Positions 13,370 to 22,107 of a stretch of 64,000 nucleotides of DNA are shown piece after piece. The DNA is from Nocardioides euryhalodurans (GTDB taxonomy: Bacteria > Actinomycetota > Actinomycetes > Propionibacteriales > Nocardioidaceae). The position numbers were made by a program, and so were the translations under genes. Under the pieces are notes generated by a model. It was given only the letters and a program-made list of their open reading frames with translations. It made no database searches and was not told the DNA's origin. The stretch is from positions 577,501 through 641,500 of the forward strand of contig NZ_CP038267.1 of NCBI RefSeq assembly GCF_004564375.1. The letters are read 5' to 3'. The number at the start of each line of letters is the position of its first letter. The stretch's first letter is position 1.

Positions 13370-15853
13370 TCAGGTGCGCTGGACAGCCCCGCAGCGCTCG
13401 GCGGCCAGAGCCACCGCGGCGTCCCGGGCAGCCGCGGCCTCGCCCTCCTTGAGGGTGCGGTCGGCGGCACGGAAGCGCAGGGCGAAGGCCAGCGACTTCC
13501 GGCCCCCGCCGACCTGGTCGCCGGTGTAGACGTCGAAGAGCCGTACGGACTCCAGCAGCTCACCGGCCCCCTCGCGCAGCGCGGCCTCGACCGCCGCGGC
13601 CGGGACGGACTCGTCGACCACGAGGGCCACGTCCTCCTTGGCCACGGGGTAGTCGGAGAACGACGGCGCCCGGGTCTCCTCCGGGGCCAGCGCGAGCAGC
13701 CGCTCGAGGTCGATCTCGGCCGCGACGGTCCGGGCCGGGACGCCGTACGCGGTGCAGACCCGCGGGTGCAGCTCGCCGGCCCAGCCGAGCACGGCGTCGC
13801 CGGCCACGACCTCCGCGCAGCGACCGGGGTGCCAGGGAGCGCGGGCAGCGGCGCGGACGTCCACCGCGACGCCGACCGACGCAGCGACCTCCAGTACCAC
13901 GGAGATCGCGTCGGACCACGCGACGGCACGGCCGGCCCCCCACCAGCCCGACGGGACCCGCTCGCCGGCCGCGACCACGCCCAGGTGGAGGGGCTGGTCC
14001 GGGACGGCCTTGACCAGGTCGTCCAGCTCCCCGTCGGTGGGGCGCCGGTCGACGGGCAGGATCGTGGTGCCGCCCCCGGTGTGCGGCAGCGTGACGGTCG
14101 CCAGCTCGAAGAGCGCCAGGTCGCTCGTGCCGCGCCCCGTGTTGCGGGCCACGGCCTCGAGCAGCCCGGGCAGCAGGGTCGTGGTCATGGCCGGCTTCTC
14201 GGCCGAGAGCGGGTTGGCGAGCCGCAGCAGCGTGCGGCGCTCGTCGTCCTCCGGGAGCCCGAGGGCGTCGAGCTCGGGCACGCCCACGAACGGGAAGCTG
14301 ACGACCTCGACCAGCCCCGCACCGGCCAGGGTGCGGCCCACCCGGCGGCGCAGCTTCTGGCGACGGGTCAGTCCGCGTCCGGAGGGGGCCGGGGGCAGCA
14401 CCGACGGGACCTTGTCGTAGCCGACGATGCGGGCGACCTCCTCGACGAGGTCGTAGGGGTCGCCGAGGTCGGGACGCCACGGCGGGACCGTCGCGGTCAC
14501 CCACTCACCGTCCTCGATGACGTCGCATCCCACCGCGCGCAGGTCGGCCACGACGGTGTCGGCGTCGATGTCGATGCCCGTGATCCGGGCAGGCAGGTCG
14601 GACGGGATCGTGATCCGGGTCCGCTCCGGTGGCTCGCCGACCACGGTCACCCCCGGATCGGCCGAGCCTCCGCCGTACGTCGTCAGCAGCTCGACCACGC
14701 GGTCGGCGGCCGCCTCGCAGATCGTCGGGTCGACCCCGCGCTCGTTGCGCTTGCCGGCCTCGGAGGTGATCTTGTGGCGGCGGCCCGTGCGGAACATCGA
14801 GACCGCGTCCCAGTGGGCGGCCTCGACCAGGACCCGGCTGGTGGTCGAGGACATCTCGGTGTCCTCGCCGCCCATGACGCCGCCCAGCCCGATGATCCCG
14901 GAGTCGTCGGTGACGACGAGGTCCTCGACCGACAGCGCCCTGTCGGCGCCGTCCAGGGTGGTCAGGCGCTCGCCGTCACGGGCCCGGCGTACGCCGATGG
15001 CGCCGCGGACCTTGTCGGCGTCGTAGCCGTGGATCGGGCGACCGGTCTCGAGCATCACGTAGTTGGTGACGTCGACGGCCAGCGAGATGGGACGCATGCC
15101 TGCCTGCTGGATCCGCCGGGCCAGCCAGTCGGGCGTGGGCGCGGCGGCGTCGAAGCCCGAGACGGTGCGTGCGACGAAGACCGGGCAGCCGGTGGGGTCC
15201 TCGACGTGGACCGGGTGGCCGGCAGCGTCGGCCGGGGGGACCTCCCGCAGCACCGGGTCGTGGAAGGTCGCGTCGCAGGCCAGCGCGGCCTCGCGCGCGA
15301 CGCCCCGCAGCGACAGCGCGTAGGCGCGGTCGGGGTTGATCTCGAACTCGAGGACCGTGTCGTCGAGCCCGAGCACCGGCCGTGCGTCGTCTCCGGGCTT
15401 CCCGGCGTCGGCGGGCAGCACGATGATGCCGTCGTGGTCCTCGCCGAGCCCGAGCTCGGCGGCGGAGCAGATCATGCCCGCCGAGACGTGCCCGTAGGTC
15501 CTGCGCGCGGAGATCTCGAAGCCGCCCGGCAGCACCCCACCGGGCAGCACGACGACGACGAGGTCGCCGGGGGCGAAGTTGTGGGCGCCGCACACGATGC
15601 CCTGCGGCTCTCCGGTGCCGTTGGCGTCCGCAACGTCGACGGTGCACCAGTTGATGGTCTTGCCGTTCTTCTGCGGCTCCGGCTCCATCGTGAGCACGCG
15701 GCCCACCACCAGCGGGCCGGTGATCGCCTCTCCGGGTCGCTCCAGCGACTCGAGCTTGAGGCCGAGGTCGGTGAGCGCGTCGGCCAGCGTCGCAGGGTCG
15801 AGGTCGTCGGGCAGGTCGACGTAGTCGCGGATCCACGACACGGGGGCACGCAC
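13370..15853 (-). CDS. pheT: Phenylalanyl-tRNA synthetase beta chain
   Basis: 827 residues. Domains in order: B1 and the tRNA-binding OB fold (residues about 40-150, IVCGAHNFAPGDLVVV), B3/B4 editing domain (about 215-380, VMGGEDTEMSS), B5, the catalytic-like B6/B7 region, and a C-terminal FDX-ACB anticodon-binding domain (PSFSDYPVAKEDVALVVD). Full length. The GTG start (VRAPVSWIRDYV) follows the pheS stop after 4 bp, so translation is coupled. It works with PheS as an alpha2-beta2 enzyme charging tRNA-Phe. Confidence 0.97.
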   Translation of the reverse strand: MRAPVSWIRDYVDLPDDLDPATLADALTDLGLKLESLERPGEAITGPLVVGRVLTMEPEPQKNGKTINWCTVDVADANGTGEPQGIVCGAHNFAPGDLVVVVLPGGVLPGGFEISARRTYGHVSAGMICSAAELGLGEDHDGIIVLPADAGKPGDDARPVLGLDDTVLEFEINPDRAYALSLRGVAREAALACDATFHDPVLREVPPADAAGHPVHVEDPTGCPVFVARTVSGFDAAAPTPDWLARRIQQAGMRPISLAVDVTNYVMLETGRPIHGYDADKVRGAIGVRRARDGERLTTLDGADRALSVEDLVVTDDSGIIGLGGVMGGEDTEMSSTTSRVLVEAAHWDAVSMFRTGRRHKITSEAGKRNERGVDPTICEAAADRVVELLTTYGGGSADPGVTVVGEPPERTRITIPSDLPARITGIDIDADTVVADLRAVGCDVIEDGEWVTATVPPWRPDLGDPYDLVEEVARIVGYDKVPSVLPPAPSGRGLTRRQKLRRRVGRTLAGAGLVEVVSFPFVGVPELDALGLPEDDERRTLLRLANPLSAEKPAMTTTLLPGLLEAVARNTGRGTSDLALFELATVTLPHTGGGTTILPVDRRPTDGELDDLVKAVPDQPLHLGVVAAGERVPSGWWGAGRAVAWSDAISVVLEVAASVGVAVDVRAAARAPWHPGRCAEVVAGDAVLGWAGELHPRVCTAYGVPARTVAAEIDLERLLALAPEETRAPSFSDYPVAKEDVALVVDESVPAAAVEAALREGAGELLESVRLFDVYTGDQVGGGRKSLAFALRFRAADRTLKEGEAAAARDAAVALAAERCGAVQRT

Positions 15854-15857
15854 GGGG

Positions 15858-16955
15858 TCAGATCTCCGTTCCGAAGGAGGACGAGAAGCGGACGTCGCCC
15901 TCGAAGAAGTCGCGCAGGTCGGCGGCACCGGTGCGGAACATCAGCGTCCGGTCGATGCCCATCCCGAAGGCGAAGCCGGTGTAGCGCTCGCTGTCGATGC
16001 CGCAGGCGGTCAGGACGCGGGGGTTCACGACGCCGCAGCCGCCCCACTCGATCCAGCCCTCCCCCTTGCAGGTGCGGCACGCCGCGGAGTCGACGCCCCG
16101 GCACACGAAGCAGCGCAGGTCGACCTCGGCGGACGGCTCGGTGAAGGGGAAGTACGACGGCCGGAACCGGGTCGCGATGCCCTCGCCGAACATCCGCCCG
16201 GCGAAGTGGTCGAGCGATCCCTTGAGGTGGGCCATGGTGATGCCCTCGTCGACGACGAGTCCCTCGACCTGGTGGAACATCGGGCTGTGGGTCGCGTCGT
16301 ACTCGTCGGTCCGGAACACGCGGCCCGGGCAGACCACGTAGATCGGCGGAGCCTGGGTGAGCATGGTGCGCGCCTGCACCGGTGAGGTGTGGGTGCGCAG
16401 CACGAGGTGGTGGTCGGCCGGCTCGGCCCAGAAGGTGTCCTGCATGGTGCGGGCGGGGTGGTCGGCGCCGAGGTTGAGGGCGTCGAAGTTGAGCCACTCG
16501 GCCTCGACGACCGGACCCTCCGCGACCTCCCAGCCCATGGCGACGAAGATGTCCTCGATCAGCTCGGCGCCGGTGGTCAGCGGGTGCCGCGAGCCGCGGG
16601 GCGCCCGGTCGACCGGCAGCGTCACGTCGACGGCCTCCTCGACCAGCATCCGCTCCTCGTGCTCGGCCTCCAGCGCCGCGGTCCGGGCGGCCAGCGCCTG
16701 GTTGACCGCTCCCCGCGCCTGACCGACCCGCTGCCCTGCCTCCTTGCGTCCCTGCGGGGGCAGCGCGCCGATCTCGCGGTTGGCCAGCGCGAGCGGCGAC
16801 CGGTCCCCTGCGTGCTCGAGGCGTACCTGCTTGAGCGCTGCGAGGTCCCCGGCGGCCTCGATCGCGGCGAGGGCCGCGTCGCGCATCGCGACGACGTTCT
16901 CCTCGTCCAGCGGCGTGACCTGCACGGGGTCGTAGTCGGTGTTGGGTCCGGACAT
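15858..16955 (-). CDS. pheS: Phenylalanyl-tRNA synthetase alpha chain
   Basis: 365 residues. An N-terminal coiled-coil (about 1-90) precedes the class-II catalytic core with motif 2 in VFRTDEYDATHSPMFHQ and motif 3 in GFAFGMGIDR. A four-cysteine stretch (CFVCRG, CRTCKGEGWIEWGGCG) matches the type seen in other actinobacterial PheS. The ATG lies 7 nt after TAGACT and lacks a ribosome binding site, suggesting a leaderless pheST mRNA. Confidence 0.97.
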   Translation of the reverse strand: MSGPNTDYDPVQVTPLDEENVVAMRDAALAAIEAAGDLAALKQVRLEHAGDRSPLALANREIGALPPQGRKEAGQRVGQARGAVNQALAARTAALEAEHEERMLVEEAVDVTLPVDRAPRGSRHPLTTGAELIEDIFVAMGWEVAEGPVVEAEWLNFDALNLGADHPARTMQDTFWAEPADHHLVLRTHTSPVQARTMLTQAPPIYVVCPGRVFRTDEYDATHSPMFHQVEGLVVDEGITMAHLKGSLDHFAGRMFGEGIATRFRPSYFPFTEPSAEVDLRCFVCRGVDSAACRTCKGEGWIEWGGCGVVNPRVLTACGIDSERYTGFAFGMGIDRTLMFRTGAADLRDFFEGDVRFSSSFGTEI

Positions 16956-16962
16956 GGGTGGC

Positions 16963-16968
16963 AGTCTA
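16963..16968 (-). promoter_or_regulatory. -10 box TAGACT of the pheST operon
   Basis: TAGACT on the minus strand ends 7 nt before the pheS ATG, with no Shine-Dalgarno in the gap. Confidence 0.6.
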
Positions 16969-17011
16969 GGAAGCGACGGCGCCCCGGCACGAACCGGATG
17001 TCGTGCCGGGC

Positions 17012-17017
17012 TACGCT
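17012..17017 (+). promoter_or_regulatory. -10 box TACGCT before the DUF817 gene
   Basis: TACGCT ends 7 nt before the ATG at 17025; it supports that start over the in-frame ATG at 16998. Confidence 0.55.
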
Positions 17018-17024
17018 CCGCCGG

Positions 17025-17831
17025 ATGTCGGCCACCCGGTTCACCGAGCAGCTGCTGCGGTTCGCGTGGCTCGAGGCGCGATCGTGCGTCTTCGCGGCCG
17101 GCGTGTTCACGGGGCTCGCGATCGCCTGGCTCGTGCCGCTGCCGGTCGCCGACTACGACTTCCTGCTGGTCTGGTGCGTCGCTCTGACGCTCGGCTTCTG
17201 GGCGCTCGGACTGGAGTCCTGGCGCGAGGTCCTCGTCATCCTGGCCTTCCACCTGCTCGGCCTGGGGCTGGAGGTCTTCAAGGTCAGCCAGGGCTCGTGG
17301 TCCTACCCGGGGGACGGCGTCCTCGTCGTCGCCGGCGTCCCGCTCTTCTCCGGCTTCATGTACGCCGCCGTCGGGTCCTACATCTGCCAGGCCTGGCGCA
17401 ACCTGGACCTGCGGGTGTCGCACTACGCGCCGGTGCCGACCACCGTGGTCGCCGTCGGCATCTACGCCAACTTCTTCACCCACCACTACTGGTGGGACCT
17501 GCGGCTGGTGCTCGCCGCCGCCATGCTGCTGGTGCTGCGCCGCTGCCGGGTGCACTACACGGTCGGGGACGCGCGCTACCGCATGCCGTTGCCGCTCGCG
17601 TTCCTGCTCATCGGGCTGTTCCTCTGGCTGGCGGAGAACGTCGCCACCTTCCTCGGCGCCTGGACCTACCCTGGCCAGGTCGAGGTGTGGGAGGCGGTGC
17701 ACACCTCCAAGATCGGGTCGTGGGCACTGCTGGTGTCGATGAGCTTCGTGCTGGTCGCGACCGTCAAGTCACGCGAGGGCCGGCTCTACCACGTACCCGG
17801 GCGACCGGACGCCCCGCCGGTGACCCGCTGA
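17025..17831 (+). CDS. DUF817-family integral membrane protein
   Basis: 268 residues with about eight hydrophobic segments spread over the whole length. Polar, aromatic-rich loops between them (SQGSWSYPGDG, FFTHHYWWDLR, WTYPGQVEVW) are typical of DUF817, a family of unknown function in bacterial inner membranes. The repeated W-S/T-Y-P-G motif in two loops suggests an internal repeat. The promoter lies 7 nt upstream; a hairpin follows the stop. Divergent from pheST, so it does not share their promoter. Confidence 0.82.
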   Translation: MSATRFTEQLLRFAWLEARSCVFAAGVFTGLAIAWLVPLPVADYDFLLVWCVALTLGFWALGLESWREVLVILAFHLLGLGLEVFKVSQGSWSYPGDGVLVVAGVPLFSGFMYAAVGSYICQAWRNLDLRVSHYAPVPTTVVAVGIYANFFTHHYWWDLRLVLAAAMLLVLRRCRVHYTVGDARYRMPLPLAFLLIGLFLWLAENVATFLGAWTYPGQVEVWEAVHTSKIGSWALLVSMSFVLVATVKSREGRLYHVPGRPDAPPVTR

Positions 17832-17884
17832 CCGTGACGCCCGGACCGAGCCTCGTCCGCGAGTCTCCGGGTTCGTCACGGTTG
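17831..17884 (+). terminator. Inverted repeat after the DUF817 gene; carries a dispersed repeat
   Basis: ACCGTGACG (17831-17839) pairs perfectly with CGTCACGGT (17874-17882), with CCGG pairs just inside. No T-run follows. It sits between convergent genes and so may end transcription from either. The right arm belongs to a 24-nt sequence (17861-17884) also found at 43165-43188 with two mismatches, both sharing GGGTTCGTCACGGTTG. Confidence 0.5.
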
Positions 17885-17937
17885 CTGCGGGCACGAGGCC
17901 CCGGTTGGCACGACCCACCGACCGCGCTCGCCCTGGG

Positions 17938-19023
17938 TCAGCCCGGCGCCTGCGCGGCCGGCCAGTCCACGACCACCCGCGCTCCCCCGCCGTCGGCGTC
18001 GCCGATCGTGACGCTGCCGCCGTGGGCCCGGGTCAGGCCGTTGACGAGGTACATGCCGAGACCGGACCCGCCGCGGACCCCGCTGGTCCAGAACTTGGTG
18101 AAGACCCGGCGCCGCATCTCCTCCGGGATCCCCCCGCCCTCGTCCTCGACGACCAGGCGTACGCCGTCGTGGTCGGCGTCCGGGCCGAGCGGCTCGAGGG
18201 TGACCGACACCGTCCCCGAGCCGTGGCGGACCGCGTTCTCGACGAGGTTGGTGACCACCTGGGTGAACTTGTCGGGGTCGGCCGCCACCGGCGGCAGGTC
18301 CGGGGCCGCGTCGAGCTCGATCGGGCGGGCGGTCCCGGCGCGCACCGACTCCACGACCCGGCCCACGAGCACGTGGGCGTCGCTGGGGCGCTGGTGGAGC
18401 GAGAGCCGTCCGGTGTCGATTCGGGCGACGTCGAGCAGCTCGGTGATCAGCCTGCTCAGCCGGTCGGAGTCGGCGTGGACGGTCGTGAGCATCAGCTTCT
18501 TCTGGTCGTCGCTGAGCTTGTCCCAGCGGTTGAGCATCGCCTGCACGAAACCCTTCACGCCGGTCAGCGGCGAGCGCAGCTCGTGGGCGAGCGTGGCGAC
18601 CAGGTCGGAGCGGTCGCGGTCGAGCCGCGCGCGTCCACGGCCGCTGCGGATGCTGACGGCGAGGCCGTTGATCTCACCGCTCGCCTCGTCGCGGAGCAGC
18701 TTGGCGGTGGTCAGCACCTCCTCGCCCCTGGGCGTCAGCCAGCTCTGCTCGGGCACGCCCCGGCGGATCGAGAAGCGGGCGAAGGGCTGGTTGACCTCCA
18801 GCCACGACCGGCTGTCGTTGTCCTGCAGCCGCAGCACGTCGGCCAGCGGCGCCCCGACGGCGTCGTCGACGTGGACGTCCAGCATCCGCGCGGCCTGCTC
18901 GTTGAGCATCGTGACCACGCCGTCCGAGGTGGCGCCGAGGATGCCGTCCGGATAGGCGTCGGCCAGCTGGCGCAGCCGTCCCCTCGACCGGTCGATGCGG
19001 CTGGTCACAGGCGGCGAGGGCAC
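17938..19023 (-). CDS. PAS-domain sensor histidine kinase (orphan, soluble)
   Basis: 361 residues. A PAS-like domain covers about 20-130 (DGILGATSDGVVTMLNEQAA), then HisKA with phospho-acceptor His147 (TLAHELRSPLTGVKGF), then the ATPase domain with N box NLVENAVRHG, G1 DEGGGIPEE and G2 GSGLGMYLV. No membrane segment, so it senses a cytoplasmic signal. No response regulator gene lies next to it. The GTG start is placed 6 nt after a TAGGGT box. The adjacent RNA methyltransferase gene runs the same way but has its own position in the rplT group. Confidence 0.9.
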   Translation of the reverse strand: MPSPPVTSRIDRSRGRLRQLADAYPDGILGATSDGVVTMLNEQAARMLDVHVDDAVGAPLADVLRLQDNDSRSWLEVNQPFARFSIRRGVPEQSWLTPRGEEVLTTAKLLRDEASGEINGLAVSIRSGRGRARLDRDRSDLVATLAHELRSPLTGVKGFVQAMLNRWDKLSDDQKKLMLTTVHADSDRLSRLITELLDVARIDTGRLSLHQRPSDAHVLVGRVVESVRAGTARPIELDAAPDLPPVAADPDKFTQVVTNLVENAVRHGSGTVSVTLEPLGPDADHDGVRLVVEDEGGGIPEEMRRRVFTKFWTSGVRGGSGLGMYLVNGLTRAHGGSVTIGDADGGGARVVVDWPAAQAPG

Positions 19024-19029
19024 GCCGCC

Positions 19030-19035
19030 ACCCTA
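19030..19035 (-). promoter_or_regulatory. -10 box TAGGGT of the histidine kinase gene
   Basis: TAGGGT ends 6 nt before the GTG start on the minus strand, just outside the end of the RNA methyltransferase gene. Confidence 0.5.
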
Positions 19036-19045
19036 AGCCGTGCCG

Positions 19046-19846
19046 CTAGCCACGCACGCGCGCCGTTGCGTACAGGCAGACCGCGGCCGCGGTGGCCAGG
19101 TTGAGGCTCTCGGCGCGCCCGGGGATGGGGATGGCGACGCGGTGGTCGGCGAGGGCGGCCAGCTCAGCCGGGAGGCCCCACGCCTCGTTCCCGAACAGCC
19201 AGGCGACGGGACCTCGCAGGAGCTCGTCGGCGTCGAACAGGTCGACCTCGCCGACCCCGTCCGCGGCCAGCACGGTCATCCCCGCGCCCCGGGCCTGCCC
19301 GACCACCTCGGCGGGGTCCGCGGCGACGGCCAGCGGCAGGTGGAAGATGCTGCCGACGCTGGCCCGGACGGTCTTGGCGTTGTAGGCGTCGACCGAGTGG
19401 CCGGCCAGCACCACGCCGCCGGCGCCCACGGCGTCGGCCGTACGGATGACGGTGCCGGCGTTGCCCGGGTCACGGACGTCGGCGCACAGCACGGCCAGGT
19501 CGAGGCCGTCGAGCACGTGGGCGGCCGGACGGTCGAGGAAGCGGCACACGGCGACCACGCCCGCAGGCGTCACGCTCTCGCTCAGCGCTGCGAGCGCCTT
19601 GTCGACGACCGGCGTCCAGACGGCGCCGGCCGCCTCGGCCTCGGCGCGCAGGGTCGCGAGCTCGTCGGTGGCAGCCGCGGTGGCGAAGACCTCGACCACG
19701 CACCCGGGCACGGACAGCGCGCCCTCGACGGCCTTCGGGCCGTCGGCGAGGAACAGCCGCCGCTCGGTTCGTTCCGGGCGGCGGCTGAGCCTGCGTGCCT
19801 CCTTGACCCGAGCATTGCTCGCGGCCAGGGGCTGGTGCTGCGTCAA
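19046..19846 (-). CDS. TrmH/SpoU-family RNA 2'-O-methyltransferase
   Basis: 266 residues from a TTG start. An N-terminal substrate-binding domain (about 1-95, RRLFLADGPKAVEGAL) precedes the SPOUT catalytic domain: motif 1 RDPGNAGTVIRTADA, motif 2 LFGNEAWGLP, motif 3 IPIPGRAESLNLATAAA. These bind AdoMet in a trefoil knot. The same family sits after rplT in other actinobacteria (tsnR/rlmB-like), so an rRNA ribose target is likely; the exact nucleotide is unknown. The TTG lies 3 bp after the rplT stop, so it is probably translated by coupling. Confidence 0.88.
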   Translation of the reverse strand: MTQHQPLAASNARVKEARRLSRRPERTERRLFLADGPKAVEGALSVPGCVVEVFATAAATDELATLRAEAEAAGAVWTPVVDKALAALSESVTPAGVVAVCRFLDRPAAHVLDGLDLAVLCADVRDPGNAGTVIRTADAVGAGGVVLAGHSVDAYNAKTVRASVGSIFHLPLAVAADPAEVVGQARGAGMTVLAADGVGEVDLFDADELLRGPVAWLFGNEAWGLPAELAALADHRVAIPIPGRAESLNLATAAAVCLYATARVRG

Positions 19847-19849
19847 GCC

Positions 19850-20233
19850 TCAGGAGGCCTTGGGCGCGTTGACGTCCTCGGGCAGCGCGGCCCGGGCGGT
19901 CTCGACGAGGGCGTTGAACGCGGCCACGTCGTTGACGGCGAGGTCGGCGAGGATCTTGCGGTCCACCTCGACACCAGCGAGGTTGAGGCCCTGGATGAAG
20001 CGGTTGTAGGTCATGCCCTGGGCACGCGCGGCCGCGTTGATCCGCTGGATCCACAGGCGACGGAAGTTGCCCTTGTTCTTGCGGCGGTCGTTGTAGCTGT
20101 AGACCAGCGAGTGGGTGACCTGCTCCTTGGCCTTGCGGTAGAGGCGCGAGCGCTGACCGCGGTAGCCCGAGGCCCGGTCGAGGGTGGTACGGCGCTTCTT
20201 GTGGGCGTTCACTGCGCGCTTGACGCGTGCCAT
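19850..20233 (-). CDS. rplT: 50S ribosomal protein L20
   Basis: 127 residues; basic N-terminal half ([15 protein letters not shown]) that threads into 23S rRNA and a globular C-terminal half ending [13 protein letters not shown]. Ribosome binding site AAGGAG, 7 nt before the ATG. Third gene of the infC-rpmI-rplT operon; L20 is needed for early 50S assembly and is an autoregulator in several bacteria. Normal length. Confidence 0.98.
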   Translation of the reverse strand: MARVKRAVNAHKKRRTTLDRASGYRGQRSRLYRKAKEQVTHSLVYSYNDRRKNKGNFRRLWIQRINAAARAQGMTYNRFIQGLNLAGVEVDRKILADLAVNDVAAFNALVETARAALPEDVNAPKAS

Positions 20234-20270
20234 GTCGTTACTCCTTGCTCAAAACTGTTCGTGGCCGGGT

Positions 20271-20295
20271 CCGACCACCGGTGGGGGTTGGTCGG
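20271..20295 (-). other. Hairpin between rpmI and rplT
   Basis: CCGACCA (20271-20277) pairs with TGGTCGG (20289-20295) around an 11-nt loop, starting 2 nt after the rpmI stop. No T-run follows, so a terminator is doubtful; it could be an mRNA processing or L20-contact structure. Confidence 0.35.
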
Positions 20296-20296
20296 G

Positions 20297-20491
20297 TCAG
20301 CGACCCAGCAGCTTGCGGGCGCGCTTGACGTCGGCCTTGGCGACCTCGGTGGTCCCGGACATGCGGCGCGTCATCTTCGACGGCTTCTTCTCCAGGTTGT
20401 GGCGCAGGCCCGCCTTCTGGCGACGGATCTTGCCGGACCCGGTCACGCGGAAGCGCTTGCTGGCACCGGAGTGCGTCTTGTTCTTGGGCAT
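20297..20491 (-). CDS. rpmI: 50S ribosomal protein L35
   Basis: 64 residues, highly basic: [20 protein letters not shown] start and a lysine/arginine-rich tail ending [13 protein letters not shown]. Normal length for L35. Between infC and rplT in the conserved order. A GAGAGAGAAGG stretch provides the ribosome binding site. Confidence 0.98.
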   Translation of the reverse strand: MPKNKTHSGASKRFRVTGSGKIRRQKAGLRHNLEKKPSKMTRRMSGTTEVAKADVKRARKLLGR

Positions 20492-20550
20492 GTGCCTTCT
20501 CTCTCTCGTCGTGCGGTCGTACGCGACCGGTGGTGCCGGTCGCCCGGGTC

Positions 20551-21222
20551 TCAGGCCTCGATCTCGGGGTCGAGGTTCTCGGAGCGACCCCGCTCCTTCT
20601 TGCCACCGGGCCGGTGGGCCGCGCGGAACTCGGCCTCCTCGGCCTCCGACGCGGCGCGCTCGGCGGCGCGGCTCTCCTTCTCCACGCGCGCCTCCGCCTT
20701 GGCGTCGGCCTTCTTGCGGTGGGGGCCGAGCACCATGGTCATGTTGCGGCCGTCCTGCTTGGGCGAGCTCTCGACGAAGCCCAGCTCCGTGACGTCCTCG
20801 GCGAGGCGCTGGAGCAGGCGGAAGCCCAGCTCGGGGCGGTGCTGCTCGCGACCACGGAACATGATCGTGATCTTGACCTTGTCCCCGGCCTTGAGGAACC
20901 GCACGACGTGACCCTTCTTGGTCTCGTAGTCGTGCTTGTCGATCTTGGGCCGGAGCTTCATCTCCTTGATGACCACGTTGGTCTGGTTCCGACGTGCCTC
21001 ACGGGCCTTCTGGGCGTTCTCGTACTTGAACTTCCCGTAGTCCATGAGCTTGCAGACGGGCGGGCGGGCCATCGGGGCCACCTCGACGAGGTCGAGGTCA
21101 GCCTCCTGCGCCAGCTTGAGCGCCTGGTCGGTCGGCACGATCCCCACGGTCTCCCCGTTGGGACCCACGAGCCGGACCTCGGGTACCCGGATCCGGTCGT
21201 TGATGCGCAGCTCGGTGCTGAT
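20551..21222 (-). CDS. infC: Translation initiation factor IF-3, probable AUC start
   Basis: IF-3 N domain (about residues 1-75: [29 protein letters not shown]), basic linker, and C domain (about 85-170: [26 protein letters not shown]), followed by a charged actinobacterial tail of about 50 residues. The only in-frame GTG (21243) would put GGAGGA inside the coding region and add MEKTGGH, outside the conserved fold. GGAGGA followed after 3 nt by ATC (21222-21220) suggests an AUC start, like the AUU of E. coli infC, which lets IF-3 repress its own translation. The start is inferred; the gene identity is certain. Confidence 0.95.
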   Translation of the reverse strand: MSTELRINDRIRVPEVRLVGPNGETVGIVPTDQALKLAQEADLDLVEVAPMARPPVCKLMDYGKFKYENAQKAREARRNQTNVVIKEMKLRPKIDKHDYETKKGHVVRFLKAGDKVKITIMFRGREQHRPELGFRLLQRLAEDVTELGFVESSPKQDGRNMTMVLGPHRKKADAKAEARVEKESRAAERAASEAEEAEFRAAHRPGGKKERGRSENLDPEIEA

Positions 21223-21538
21223 GTGTCCTCCAGTTTTCTCCACGTCCGGGAGTCACTGCGCCACCTCCGGCACCCGACTGGCTCATCGGCTCCGAAATCA
21301 ACGAAGGCTCCCGCTGAACAACAAGCGGAAGCCAGTCGCGGCACCTCGCCCACGGCGGGGTGTCCTCGGGGGCCACGACGGCGGACCGGCGTGACATCCG
21401 ATGACCGGACCCGACGACCTGGTGCGGTCGATGCGGGTGGGAGACGTGATGCTGCTGGTCTCCGCTTGCAGGATCTGTTCCTCGCACCCGAGGATCCGGG
21501 CACGGCGAACTGATCGGTCAACGCAGAACTCTAGCGGC
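21223..21538 (-). promoter_or_regulatory. infC leader region with competing hairpins
   Basis: About 300 bases with no convincing gene. A TAGAGT -10 box (minus strand, 21533-21528) would start a leader near 21521. A 10-bp hairpin (21306-21315 with 21324-21333, one G-T pair, 8-nt loop) is followed in the infC direction by the T-rich TTCGTTGATTT. A competing 8-bp pairing, GACTGGCT (21276-21283) with AGCCAGTC (21330-21337), shares bases with it, so both cannot form. This is the layout of an attenuator. Function is inferred. Confidence 0.5.
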
Positions 21539-22051
21539 TCATTCCCCCGCCGGTCGAATCCACCCCGCACGCTCCCCCACCCGGGCCAGCTCCCAGCCCG
21601 AGGCCAGCGCCCGCAGGTCGTCGCCCTCTACCGCGACGCGGACCGGGCCTGCGACATCGAGGACCAGGGCGTCGGCGCCCTCCTGCACCGCTGCCTGGGC
21701 TGCGAGCCGCGTCGTCACGGGGACGGGGCGCGCGTCGGCGTCCCACACGGCCAGCGAGGCGAGGCCGGTGAAGGCCAGCAGTCCCCGCCGGCCGTCCGGG
21801 CGGGCCATCAGCACGGCCGCCATGTCGCTGGACTTGTCGTGGGCGAGCCCCTGCTCGTCGAGCTCCACCTCGCCGAGGACCGCCACCACCGGCACCAGGA
21901 CCCGGCAGTCCTGCAGGGCCATGAGGAGGTCGACGTACGTGCCCGGGTCGGCGGCGTAGGCCGTGAGCGCCTGCGCCAGCGCGGGGTCGGCGGCACCGTC
22001 GTCGCCGGAGAACCCGGGGTCGGGGATGCGGGCGCCCTCGAAGTCCGACAT
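21539..22051 (-). CDS. SseB-family protein
   Basis: 170 residues with the SseB N-terminal fold (LLMALQDCRVLVPVVAVLGE; LLAFTGLASLAVWD; GADALVLDVAGPVRVAVEGDDL). The family is named after a Salmonella protein, but bacterial homologues are mostly uncharacterised; it is common upstream of infC in actinobacteria. The ATG has GGGAGGA 9 nt upstream, preferred over a longer frame that lacks similarity. It ends about 300 bp before infC in the same direction. Confidence 0.82.
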   Translation of the reverse strand: MSDFEGARIPDPGFSGDDGAADPALAQALTAYAADPGTYVDLLMALQDCRVLVPVVAVLGEVELDEQGLAHDKSSDMAAVLMARPDGRRGLLAFTGLASLAVWDADARPVPVTTRLAAQAAVQEGADALVLDVAGPVRVAVEGDDLRALASGWELARVGERAGWIRPAGE

Positions 22052-22107
22052 GCCACGGATCCTCCCACCTGGACGACGACCCACCACGGATGTGCCACGC
22101 TGAACCC

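Noticed and set aside
21098..21487. Possible leader gene overlapping the start of infC
   Set aside because: No ribosome binding site and no similarity; it runs through the infC start in another frame.
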